Positions 1 through 7,000 of a DNA stretch of 49,199 nucleotides are shown here, one piece after another; within the stretch, counting starts at the first letter, position 1, and each line of letters starts with the position of its first letter. The DNA is from Gammaproteobacteria bacterium RIFCSPHIGHO2_12_FULL_41_20 (GTDB lineage: Bacteria > Pseudomonadota > Gammaproteobacteria > DSM-16500). Both the position numbers and the translations under genes were made by a program. The notes below the pieces were generated by a model that was given only the letters and a program-made list of their open reading frames with translations, ran no database searches and was not told the origin of the DNA. Where the stretch lies: contig MGYC01000033.1 in NCBI GenBank assembly GCA_001801575.1, positions 1-49,199 of the forward strand. The letters run 5' to 3'.

Positions 1-250
1 TTTGATAGATAAACTCTCCGCGAAATGTATTATTAGCGTAAATTCCACCTACTTTAGCTGCAGCTAAAAAAACATAGTCAGGTTGTTCTGCACGAAAAAA
101 ATCATACACAGCTTGTTGCTTTGTTAGGTCTAATTCTGCATGGGTACGATAGATAAGATTTTTATAACCTTTCATTTGTAAGTTTCTATAAATTGCAGAA
201 CCTGCTAGACCAGTATGGCCTGCAACGTAAATCTTGCTATTTATGTTCAT
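1..250 (-). CDS. fcl: GDP-L-fucose synthase, 5' part only (runs off left edge)
   Basis: The reverse strand from the ATG at 250 stays open to the window edge, giving the first 83 residues. They show an N-terminal Rossmann nucleotide-binding loop ([12 protein letters not shown], about residues 9-20), then THAELDLT and later [15 protein letters not shown]. This order is characteristic of GDP-4-keto-6-deoxymannose epimerase/reductase, a short-chain dehydrogenase of about 310-320 residues that makes GDP-L-fucose for surface polysaccharide. The catalytic Tyr/Lys lie beyond the edge. Identification is by recognised family sequence; whether the rest of the gene is intact cannot be seen. Confidence 0.9.
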   Translation of the reverse strand, partial: MNINSKIYVAGHTGLAGSAIYRNLQMKGYKNLIYRTHAELDLTKQQAVYDFFRAEQPDYVFLAAAKVGGIYANNTFRGEFIYQ

Positions 251-331
251 TATTAAAACACCTAAAGAAACTAAATTACTATCTTACCAGAAATTCTTTG
301 TGTTCATTCTTCAGCGAGTGCTGCTACCTTA

Positions 332-703
332 CTACAATTCTTCTAAATTTAGGCCTAATTTTTTTATCCACGTTTTGCGCATATTACGTAATATCCATTT
401 TTGTTTATCATCAGGGATGAAAAAACCGCCTATTCCTGTGGAAAATAAAAGATCCAGCGTTTGTTGGGTTACTCTTTCTAAATCTTCTTCATAATTTTGA
501 GAATTGACAGGTTTAGGAGGAATCATAATCACAATAGTGTCTTCTTGTTGTTCAATTATTTCTAATTTTAGAGAATCAGTGACTGGATAGCCAAATTCTT
601 CACATAAGACATTTTTAGGATTTCCTAACAATCGAGTGCGATAATCTTTATCATAAATAATTCGGCGGTAATGTTCCTCAGTAAAATTTTTATTTCCTGT
701 CAT
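332..703 (-). CDS. NHLP-family (nitrile hydratase leader-like) small protein, possible RiPP precursor
   Basis: This 123-residue protein has the hallmarks of the nitrile-hydratase-alpha-like leader (NHLP/TOMM precursor) family: an N-terminal helix, LLGNPKNVLCEEFGYPV at about 25-41, then the strand-rich LKLEIIEQQEDTIVIMIPPKP at about 46-66. Unlike its upstream partner it carries a GIGG sequence near residue 91, the type of Gly-Gly site after which such leaders can be cleaved. The tail after it is about 30 residues and rich in basic and aromatic residues. The ATG at 703 has AAGGA about 9 bases upstream, inside the end of the preceding gene, and the 5-bp gap implies translational coupling. No modifying enzyme is visible, so a RiPP role is inference; a nitrile-hydratase-like regulatory or orphan role is equally possible. 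Confidence 0.6.
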   Translation of the reverse strand: MTGNKNFTEEHYRRIIYDKDYRTRLLGNPKNVLCEEFGYPVTDSLKLEIIEQQEDTIVIMIPPKPVNSQNYEEDLERVTQQTLDLLFSTGIGGFFIPDDKQKWILRNMRKTWIKKLGLNLEEL

Positions 704-708
704 GATAA

Positions 709-1041
709 TTAATCCTTTTTTGAAAAAATGCTATTTCGCATTTGCAATAAAGCAGTTTTTAAAGAAACGGATGCTAGCCAAATAAATAGATTTGCACTCG
801 ACCATAAATCTATTTGATTAAGTAATATTTCTTTATTATTAGAGGCAGGTTTTTTTTGAAAAGGGGGAATTGTAAAATAAATAGTATCTCGTTTTTGAAT
901 TATCACTTTTAATTTAACACCAGTGGGAATTTTAATACCGAGTGATTTTAAAGCAGTGTCCGGGTCCTTTTGTACTTGTTCAGCAAAAATGTAATCCTCC
1001 CACACCTTTTTGGTTAATAATAATTCAAAATCATGCTTCAT
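709..1041 (-). CDS. NHLP-like small protein (first gene of the pair)
   Basis: I start this gene at the ATG at 1041 (110 residues) because AGAGGAG lies 7 bases upstream. The longer open frame beyond it belongs to transposase debris. The protein carries DPDTALKSLGIKIPTGVKLKV followed by a strand ending in DTIYFTIPPFQ, the same arrangement as in its downstream neighbour and in the NHLP/nitrile hydratase alpha-like family. Its C-terminal half is hydrophobic and basic (LFIWLASVSLKTALLQMRN) and has no Gly-Gly site. The two genes are 5 bp apart and form a bicistron. The two proteins are diverged paralogues or a heteromeric pair. Function unknown. Confidence 0.55.
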   Translation of the reverse strand: MKHDFELLLTKKVWEDYIFAEQVQKDPDTALKSLGIKIPTGVKLKVIIQKRDTIYFTIPPFQKKPASNNKEILLNQIDLWSSANLFIWLASVSLKTALLQMRNSIFSKKD

Positions 1042-1227
1042 AACTTGCTCCTCTTTTAGTTTCTGGACTTTCAACATAACATAATCACAGCTTTCACTGA
1101 ATGGTGTAACACAGCGCTTTGCGGAAGGTAAAGCGCGCAATAGCTCATTGGCCTCTGTCCTCTTGTGCTTTTTATTTTCACAAATTTTTTGTGTTTGCCA
1201 TTTAGTGAGTTGCTGTATTGCACATAA

Positions 1228-1459
1228 GCGCCTAAATGTTCTATTTGATACCCCCAAGATCCTTGCCGCTTCCTCTTGCATATTCTGACTGAACGTAAAC
1301 GCTTAGGTTTAACTAACGGCTCCAGCAATTTGTTCAATGCGACACACCGTTCACTATCGTCAGAATTGCCGTTCACACTCATCAGAATACGCACCATGCT
1401 CGATAGGTTTCTTCAAATCTCATCTTCTGGATCTCCTCTAGCAATTTTGTCTGTTTCAT
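1228..1459 (-). pseudogene. Degenerate ISNCY-type transposase N-terminus
   Basis: From an ATG at 1459, preceded by AAGGAG, the reverse strand reads MKQTKLLEEIQKMRFEETYRAW and then hits stops. Further on the sequence resumes as LTQEEAARILGVSNRTFRR, the helix-turn-helix that follows directly in ISNCY-group transposases. The two pieces are separated by an insertion at about 1280-1358, and removing it restores the LTQEEAA reading. Downstream of about 1228 the resemblance stops. This is a dead insertion-sequence fragment abutting the NHLP pair. Confidence 0.6.
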
Positions 1460-1547
1460 CCTTGAGTAATCTCCTTTTCTTGAGTTCACTCAACATCTTA
1501 ATGAAACTGGACAAATCATGTGTCAGCTACAGTCAGCTACACCTTTG

Positions 1548-1598
1548 TTGACGGCAGCATTGTTGCCGATTATAATGACAATTGGCGGCATTGATGCC
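1548..1598 (+). promoter_or_regulatory. Sigma70 promoter with two palindromic operators
   Basis: TTGACG at 1548-1553 and TATAAT at 1571-1576 are separated by 17 bp, an almost perfect sigma70 promoter. Two similar near-palindromes, GGCAGCATTGTTGCC (1553-1567) and GGCGGCATTGATGCC (1584-1598), lie 31 bp apart, about three helical turns. One overlaps the -35 and spacer and the other the expected start site. The next gene starts at 1613. The arrangement suggests repression by a dimer binding cooperatively; the regulator is not identified. Confidence 0.7.
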
Positions 1599-1612
1599 GT
1601 ATATGAGGTTTT

Positions 1613-2758
1613 ATGTATAGTCGAATATTAGATCTGCCTAATCTATTGAAAAAAAGAAGTTATTTTTTATTAGGGCCAAGGGGCACTGGGAAAAGCACCC
1701 TAATCGAACAAACCCTCCCATTTGCCAAAGTCTATGACTTACTTGATGCATCTGTGTTTCAACGTTTGTTACGTGAACCTACACTCATTAGCCAGGAAAC
1801 CAAACCCGATATATTGGTTGTCATTGATGAAGTTCAAAAGCTGCCTGAATTACTTGATGAAGTTCATCGTTTAATTGTCAAACGCAAACAAATTTTTTTG
1901 CTAACAGGAAGCAGTGCCAGAAAATTACGTAAGGGCGGCGCAAACTTATTAGCAGGACGTGCATTTCAAGCATGGCTGCTGCCACTCACTTCGCAAGAAA
2001 TATCTGATTTTAATCTGCTCACTTATTTAAATACCACTGGATTGCCAGAATTTTATGGCCAAGCCGATGCATGTGAGTTTCTTAAAGCCTATGTCGGCAC
2101 CTATCTTCAGGAAGAAATCAAAGCAGAAGCATTGACAAGAAACCTCTCGGGATTTGTTCGTTTTCTCGAAGTGGTTGCGCTTTGCAATGGTGAAGAAATT
2201 AATTTCGCCAATATATCGAGCGACTGTGGCGTGGCTGTGCGTACTATTGAATCCTATTTTGGCATATTGAATGACACACTCATTGGATTTTCTGTACCAC
2301 CATTTTTATCTACCACTAAACGCAAAGCCATTACACGTGCAAAATATTTTCTTTTCGATATTGGTATTGTTAACTCTCTTACACATCGAGGATATGTTGA
2401 ATTTAAATCAGAATTATTTGGCCGTCTTTTCGAGCACTTTATCGCTTTAGAATTGCGAGCATTTCTTAGCTACCGCCGGATTGATCTCCTATTGCAATAT
2501 TGGCGCTCCACTTCTCATTTTGAAGTTGATTTTATTATTGGAAATAGACTGGCCATTGAAGCAAAAGGCACCGATCTTGTTACCGATAAACACCTCAAAG
2601 GACTCCGTGCTTTAAAAGAAGAAGGATTAATTCAAACATATGGTGTCGTGAGCCTGGATCCAAGCGACCGCATAACTGCTGATGGAATCCATATTTGGTC
2701 ATGGCACAATTTTTTACAAAAACTGTGGTCAGGTCACTTTACCACTACACAGAAATAA
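1613..2758 (+). CDS. AAA-family ATPase with DUF4143 (ATP-binding protein)
   Basis: A 381-residue protein of the widespread AAA_14/DUF4143 ATPase family. It has a Walker A loop GPRGTGKST at about 21-29, a Walker B stretch ILVVIDEVQ near 66-74 and a sensor-like LLTGSSARKL near 95-104. The middle is helical. The C-terminal DUF4143 part contains FEVDFIIGNRLAIEAKG at about 300-316, a pattern resembling a PD-(D/E)XK nuclease core (D, then E-x-K). Family members are often horizontally mobile and their function is unsettled. The gene stands alone behind the promoter and palindromes at 1548-1598 and next to transposase debris, consistent with an acquired single-gene module. GAGG lies just before the ATG. 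Confidence 0.85.
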   Translation: MYSRILDLPNLLKKRSYFLLGPRGTGKSTLIEQTLPFAKVYDLLDASVFQRLLREPTLISQETKPDILVVIDEVQKLPELLDEVHRLIVKRKQIFLLTGSSARKLRKGGANLLAGRAFQAWLLPLTSQEISDFNLLTYLNTTGLPEFYGQADACEFLKAYVGTYLQEEIKAEALTRNLSGFVRFLEVVALCNGEEINFANISSDCGVAVRTIESYFGILNDTLIGFSVPPFLSTTKRKAITRAKYFLFDIGIVNSLTHRGYVEFKSELFGRLFEHFIALELRAFLSYRRIDLLLQYWRSTSHFEVDFIIGNRLAIEAKGTDLVTDKHLKGLRALKEEGLIQTYGVVSLDPSDRITADGIHIWSWHNFLQKLWSGHFTTTQK

Positions 2759-2999
2759 CCCTAGAAACGGCAGTTGGGCGCAAAGTCGCCAGGATTTGGC
2801 CTTTGTGGTTCCACAGCGGAATCCGCGTGCTAGCTCGAAATGGGTTGGGAATTTTGACAAAAGTTGAGTTTATAGCACAGATATAACAAAGTGATAAACG
2901 TGTTTCTGACTCAGCATTTCTACGGGCGCATGAAAACTCGTCTTATAAATAATGGCGACCACGGTGTGATCATAATATATTGATTTATATAATAAAAAA

Positions 3000-3035
3000 T
3001 TGTTCTACATAGAACAATATGCATTTTCAGCATAT
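3000..3035. repeat. Two adjacent hairpins at the replicon edge
   Basis: TTGTTCTACATAGAACAA (3000-3017) is a perfect inverted repeat with 8-bp arms. Immediately after it, ATATGC and GCATAT (3017-3022 and 3030-3035) form a second stem. They lie beyond the stop of the RHH gene and next to an isolated iteron. They could be a terminator of the par operon or a partition (parS-like) site; no U-run follows, which weakens the terminator idea. Confidence 0.45.
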
Positions 3036-3049
3036 CCCACAGATGTCAC
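3035..3049 (-). repeat. Isolated iteron, distal copy
   Basis: Read on the minus strand this is GTGACATCTGTGGGA, identical over 15 bases to the first iteron of the origin at 5531-5545, about 2.5 kb away and in opposite orientation. Such outlying copies in iteron plasmids can titrate the initiator or support handcuffing; that role is inference. Confidence 0.75.
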
Positions 3050-3107
3050 ACTTCCAGAAGAAGATCGAATTTAATTAATATAACTCATTTGAATTCAACG
3101 AGTTACA

Positions 3108-3467
3108 TCACACTTCGGCCACCGAAGCAACTTCTCGAATTAGTCGCTGAATAATACTTGCGCGAATAAGGCTACTCTTTACCCCTTCCATAGCTGGATA
3201 AAATTTCCTAACCTGAATAATTGCTTGCTCGATCTGGATCACTGTCTGCTCTGGAACACGAATACTAACCACCTCTGTCAACTGATCCATATCATTAGCA
3301 ATATCAACTAGCTCAGGATAGTCTGGTAATGACAAAAAAGTATCAACGGCTTCAATAATCCAACGACTTTTTCCCCGCATCCCATAACCGTCACTGATAA
3401 TACGCTGCAACATAGTATGATGTAGTTTTTTTTGTAGCTTTATAGACGTCATGATCTTCTTATTCAT
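3108..3467 (-). CDS. Small protein with two predicted ribbon-helix-helix units, third gene of par operon
   Basis: A 119-residue protein directly downstream of parB (4-bp gap). By eye it shows two successive strand-helix-helix patterns: IMTSIKLQKKL, a helix, then SRWIIEAVDTFL (about residues 4-46), and again EVVSIRVPEQ, a helix, then SLIRASIIQRLIRE (about 66-114). That layout suggests a tandem ribbon-helix-helix DNA-binding protein, perhaps a copy-control or partition accessory factor as in other plasmid par loci. The fold call is from pattern only. An iteron-like sequence is embedded in the codons for the loop S-D-G-Y-G-M. Confidence 0.6.
   Translation of the reverse strand: MNKKIMTSIKLQKKLHHTMLQRIISDGYGMRGKSRWIIEAVDTFLSLPDYPELVDIANDMDQLTEVVSIRVPEQTVIQIEQAIIQVRKFYPAMEGVKSSLIRASIIQRLIREVASVAEV
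3380..3394 (-). repeat. Iteron-like sequence inside the RHH gene
   Basis: On the minus strand it reads GTGACGGTTATGGGA, one mismatch from the origin iteron GTGACGGATATGGGA. It has the same orientation as the exact copy at 3035-3049. A 14-of-15 match is unlikely by chance in this window. Confidence 0.6.
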
Positions 3468-3471
3468 TATT

Positions 3472-4488
3472 TCAACCTACTTGCTCTAGTTCTAAAATAT
3501 CAATTAACTGTCTAAATGCCTTCGTTGCTTGATCCAAATAATCCCAGTTCACGCTATTAAATGTAGCCACATATTTTTTATAGCGTTCTTGTAGAAGAAC
3601 CGCATCAATTAATTGCTTTACCACCTTGGGGTTGGCTGTATAGCCCATATTAACTCGTGTGGAAGTTCTACCTCTGCGTTTTACATTAGGCACAATCACT
3701 TTTTTCGTAGTTAGTATTTTATTTTTAGTAACAATACTGCGTAATTGTTTCAAGCTATACCCTTCTATACAAGCTGTAATTGCTTCTTGTCTAACAGCTG
3801 GGGCAGTAATACTTGCAATTAACGCGGCCTTATCCAGGCTACGCAGTGTACCATCCTTAATTAAGGTTTTCACATCATCCGGTGCATTTAACACCGTCAA
3901 ATAATAGGTTGCTTGAGGTAAAGACAAGCTAGTTATATCTTTAAGTAAAGTAGCTGTAATCGGCACATCACCATACTGCACACAATACTCTTTAATAAGG
4001 TCTCTAATGTTATCTAAACGCTCGTCTAACGATAAATCATCGCGAGCCGTATTCTCCACCCACTGCACTAACTTTAAATCAAACCCTTTCGGTTTTTCAT
4101 TAAATACTCGTGCATCAATTTCTTGCTTACCAGCTAACACTGAAGCAAGGCAACGGCGTTCTCCAGCTACTACACGATATATATCCCCACGTTTATAAAC
4201 TACTATAGGATTAATAACCCCTGTGCTTGCTATGGTCGCCGCAAGTTCTTTTAACCTTTCTAATTCTTCTTGTTTCTGTGAAACCCATGGGTCAGTTGCT
4301 TGGATACCTTGTCTGATATCCAATAAGTCTATAGCCAATTTTCTGGGATTTTCAGGATCTAATTCGATGCGAGACAAGGGTAATACCGTATTACGAAATA
4401 TACCCGCATTATTCTCAACAACATTAATAGTTTCTGTCAGCCCACGAGTTAATGCTTGAGAAACACCAAAACGTTTTTTCTTAGCCAT
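3472..4488 (-). CDS. parB: ParB/RepB/Spo0J-family partition protein
   Basis: A 338-residue ParB. The N-terminal nuclease-like/CTP-binding domain has LSRIELDPENPRK (about 38-50), a gap, then the VVAGERRCLASVLAG box (about 108-122, GERR being the signature motif). It continues with ENTARDDLSLDERL and a helix-turn-helix region around LSLPQATYYLTVL for parS recognition. The C-terminal part is the dimerisation region. It overlaps the end of parA by 8 bp, so the two are co-translated. The extended spacer between the first strand and GERR resembles plasmid rather than chromosomal ParB. It works with ParA to segregate this replicon. Confidence 0.9.
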   Translation of the reverse strand: MAKKKRFGVSQALTRGLTETINVVENNAGIFRNTVLPLSRIELDPENPRKLAIDLLDIRQGIQATDPWVSQKQEELERLKELAATIASTGVINPIVVYKRGDIYRVVAGERRCLASVLAGKQEIDARVFNEKPKGFDLKLVQWVENTARDDLSLDERLDNIRDLIKEYCVQYGDVPITATLLKDITSLSLPQATYYLTVLNAPDDVKTLIKDGTLRSLDKAALIASITAPAVRQEAITACIEGYSLKQLRSIVTKNKILTTKKVIVPNVKRRGRTSTRVNMGYTANPKVVKQLIDAVLLQERYKKYVATFNSVNWDYLDQATKAFRQLIDILELEQVG

Positions 4489-5356
4489 GATTTAATATCC
4501 TTTCTGCTAGATGTTCACAGACCTCCAACGCTTCGCAACGTGCTACATGATGGTCAGGAAAATCAAATATAGAGCGGGGTGTAGCTTCTTCGGCATCAAT
4601 TTCCGCAAAAACAATACGCTGACATAACTTAATGGGCAAAATATATTTACCAATCGCCGCATTGTCTTGAAGACTTTTTAAAATATCTTTATGTAAACGA
4701 GTTTGTTTAAACATATTTGGTAAGATGCCAATTAAAGTCAGCGGATTTGATTTTTCCCTAGTTAAAGATTCCTGCATCCAAAGTTGCAACATGCCATAAA
4801 TACCTTGTACTGGTTGCTCTTCCATAACAGAAGGAATCACAATATGCGTTGCGGCCTTCATTACACTTACTGTTAACGGTCCTTTAGACGGTGCTGTATC
4901 AATCACCACGGCTTGGTAAGCTTCACATACATCTGGAGAACTTAGAAATCCCGTTAACTGTCTGTGCACTTTGTCAACAACTTCCGATTTTCTGACCGCT
5001 TCTGCAGCAAGAAGTCGTTCGGCATGCCCTGGAGCAAAATCAAGATTTTCTACGTAAGTAGGATAGGGGATAACACCTTGTCCATAGAAAATTTCGGCGA
5101 TACTACTCCGTCCATCCCAATCCGCATCATCAGGGTCATGTGGATTATAATCAGGATGTAGTGGAGGCATTAATCCTTCAGGTGCAGCAGGATCAATTTC
5201 CATACTGAGGTATTGGTGAGAAAAATTACACTGAGGATCAAAATCAATTCCTAATGTAGGAATTCTTTTTACTTTACTTAAATACTCAGCCATTAATCTA
5301 CTACAAGTTGTTTTTCCTACCCCACCTTTATTATTTAAAAAAGCAATTACTTTCAT
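4481..5356 (-). CDS. parA: ParA-family partition ATPase
   Basis: A 291-residue ParA ATPase. It has the deviant Walker A NNKGGVGKTT at about 8-17, the A' motif GIDFDPQCNFS near 36-46 and Walker B AVVIDTAPSKG. There is no N-terminal helix-turn-helix, so it is the short (type Ib-like) form, or operator binding is done by the RHH protein encoded downstream. It is first in the parA-parB-RHH operon, divergent from the Rep gene across the origin. The inverted repeat TTAAC-TTT-GTTAA at 5401-5413 upstream may be its operator. Confidence 0.92.
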   Translation of the reverse strand: MKVIAFLNNKGGVGKTTCSRLMAEYLSKVKRIPTLGIDFDPQCNFSHQYLSMEIDPAAPEGLMPPLHPDYNPHDPDDADWDGRSSIAEIFYGQGVIPYPTYVENLDFAPGHAERLLAAEAVRKSEVVDKVHRQLTGFLSSPDVCEAYQAVVIDTAPSKGPLTVSVMKAATHIVIPSVMEEQPVQGIYGMLQLWMQESLTREKSNPLTLIGILPNMFKQTRLHKDILKSLQDNAAIGKYILPIKLCQRIVFAEIDAEEATPRSIFDFPDHHVARCEALEVCEHLAERILNHG

Positions 5357-5400
5357 ATGCCATCCTCTGCCATTGTATTACCGTATGGCTCAATATATCA

Positions 5401-5413
5401 TTAACTTTGTTAA
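5401..5413. promoter_or_regulatory. Small inverted repeat upstream of parA, candidate operator
   Basis: TTAAC and GTTAA flank TTT, 45 bp upstream of the parA start. The position suits autoregulation of the par operon; this rests on position and symmetry only. Confidence 0.3.
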
Positions 5414-5452
5414 GGAATAAATAAAAAATCAAATAAGGACATCGACATGTTG

Positions 5453-5488
5453 TGTTTTTGTTTATCTTTTGTTTGTTTTTGTTTAGGA
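5453..5488 (+). other. T-rich direct repeats next to iterons, candidate DNA unwinding element
   Basis: TTTTTGTTTA occurs at 5455-5464 and 5476-5485, a 21-bp step equal to the iteron pitch, within a T/G-only tract. AT-rich repeats beside iterons typically melt first in Rep-dependent origins. I saw no convincing DnaA box. Confidence 0.5.
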
Positions 5489-5530
5489 AAGGCTATCCAT
5501 TTGTAAAAAAAGAGGTTTTTTGTTAAAAAT

Positions 5531-5629
5531 GTGACATCTGTGGGAAGTTGCGTGACGGATATGGGAAAAGTTGTGACATTTATGGGATGAAATGTGACGG
5601 ATATGGGAAAACCAGTGACGGATATGGGA
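5531..5629 (+). repeat. Five origin iterons, 21-bp pitch
   Basis: Copies start at 5531, 5552, 5573, 5594 and 5615. All read GTGAC-N5-TGGGA or a close variant; three are exactly GTGACGGATATGGGA, and the others are GTGACATCTGTGGGA and GTGACATTTATGGGA. The exact 21-bp spacing places every site on the same helix face, the standard architecture of Rep-binding iterons. The last two lie inside the reading frame of the Rep gene and encode V-T-D-M-G twice. Confidence 0.92.
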
Positions 5630-7000
5630 AATGTTAAAAAGTCTCAAGAATTAAAAAAACATGCGGCAGCTATTCACTGTTCGAATACGCTTAGTTTATT
5701 GCAACGTAAAATTAGTAACGCACTGTTGTATCACGCTTATAAAGAGTTACTCATTAAAGAAGAGCATGAGATTAGCATTAAACAATTATGTCAATTAATT
5801 GCTTACCAAGGACATAATTATGCGGCAATAAAAGATGCATTAAGAGGATTAATTTCGACGGTCATTGAATGGAATCTTACTAACGATGAAACGGGTACGG
5901 AAGATTGGACCGCCAGTTCTATTTTGGCTAGTGTGAGTTTGCAGGGACCATTATGCTATTATGCTTACTCGCCGCGTATGAAGCAGCTTTTACATTCACC
6001 TTCTATGTTTGGAAAAATTAATTTAGTAATACAATCGCGGTTTAAGTCTAGTTATGGATTGGCTTTATATGAAAATTGTACACGTTATCGTGGATTGCCT
6101 TATACCAAGTGGGCGAATATAACGTTATTTCGTCAACTGATGGGTATTCCTGATGGTAAGTATGATATTTTTCGCGATTTCAAACGCCGCGTTTTGGATA
6201 AGGCAGTGGAGGAAGTAAATACTTATTCTGATCTTGTTATAGAACCGGAGCTTATGCGAGAGGGGCGGCGTGTGGCTAAGATCCGGTTTCGTATTAAAGA
6301 ACGGTCTAAGAAATTACGTTTGGGTGTACCTATAATAAAATCTCAAGAGAAGATAGAGGATAAAGTAAGTAATATACGCCTCAAGTTAGTAAACGAGTAT
6401 GGGCTATCAGAAGAGCAGACTAGGCAACTGCTGAGTGAGTATGAGTTAGAATTTCTTATCGAGAAAATTTATGTTGTAGAGTCGTCGGCTAATTATCAAC
6501 AGGGTAAAGTACATAATCTTGCGGGTTATCTGATTAGCGCTTTAAAGCATGATTATCAATTACCGCGAGCTAACTTGGATAACCATACCTTCATAAAGCA
6601 ACTGAAAGAACGCGAAGAGACGGAGTTAGATGAATTAAAACGGCAAATTGAACTCATTCATCAAGAATATCTTGTTTATCGTGAAGCGGTGATCGATGAG
6701 GCAATTGCCCGATTAGCTGCAGAAGAGAAACATGTTTTTATGGAACGTTTTTATCAGTTTGCTGCTCCAGCTATTCATACAGTGCTTAGCTTACAAGCAG
6801 GTAAGTATTCTAAAGATACGATCTTGCTGTCGCCACAAATTAAAGGACTATTACGACAATATGCTTATCGCGAGCTAGATTTTTTGGAGCTATATTCATT
6901 GGAGGAGTTTGTGGCGCAATTATCTACGGAAAAACAGAATCTATGGCGCAGGTTAAAAGCCAGCCAACCAGATCATCCAGTGCTGCAGTATAGCGATTAG
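5594..7000 (+). CDS. Plasmid replication initiator, Rep_3 type
   Basis: Up to 468 residues. The region from about 20 to 230 shows the tandem winged-helix layout of Rep_3 initiators: NTLSLLQRKISNALLYHAYKE, then ISIKQLCQLIAY and a second domain with YGLALYENCTRYRG, TLFRQLMGIPDGKYDIFRDFKRRVLDKAVEEVN and VAKIRFRIKER. The C-terminal half is long and helical, beyond the usual Rep_3 core. The start is uncertain: the GTG at 5594 lies in iteron 4, in-frame ATGs follow at 5603 and 5624, and none has a clear Shine-Dalgarno. The protein should bind the adjacent iterons and open the origin; iterons overlapping the start imply autorepression. Confidence 0.88.
   Translation: MTDMGKPVTDMGNVKKSQELKKHAAAIHCSNTLSLLQRKISNALLYHAYKELLIKEEHEISIKQLCQLIAYQGHNYAAIKDALRGLISTVIEWNLTNDETGTEDWTASSILASVSLQGPLCYYAYSPRMKQLLHSPSMFGKINLVIQSRFKSSYGLALYENCTRYRGLPYTKWANITLFRQLMGIPDGKYDIFRDFKRRVLDKAVEEVNTYSDLVIEPELMREGRRVAKIRFRIKERSKKLRLGVPIIKSQEKIEDKVSNIRLKLVNEYGLSEEQTRQLLSEYELEFLIEKIYVVESSANYQQGKVHNLAGYLISALKHDYQLPRANLDNHTFIKQLKEREETELDELKRQIELIHQEYLVYREAVIDEAIARLAAEEKHVFMERFYQFAAPAIHTVLSLQAGKYSKDTILLSPQIKGLLRQYAYRELDFLELYSLEEFVAQLSTEKQNLWRRLKASQPDHPVLQYSD

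Larger units (their letters stand above)
2759..3107. other. Intergenic stretch before the replicon, no gene seen
   Basis: No credible coding region. The left part (to about 2886) is open in two frames but shows no recognisable protein. The right part is AT-rich and holds two small palindromes and one perfect iteron, listed separately. Confidence 0.5.

Noticed and set aside
193-494. Two plus-strand open frames near the left edge
   Set aside because: They are antisense to the GDP-fucose synthase and NHLP genes, which have clear family sequence and ribosome-binding sites.
1071-1397. 108-codon minus frame (MVRILMSVNG start)
   Set aside because: It crosses the broken transposase remnant and its insertion in a non-homologous frame and overlaps the first NHLP gene start region.
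2682-2886. Short plus frames after the DUF4143 ATPase
   Set aside because: They are frame-shifted continuations over the gene's 3' end, with no start signals or recognisable product.
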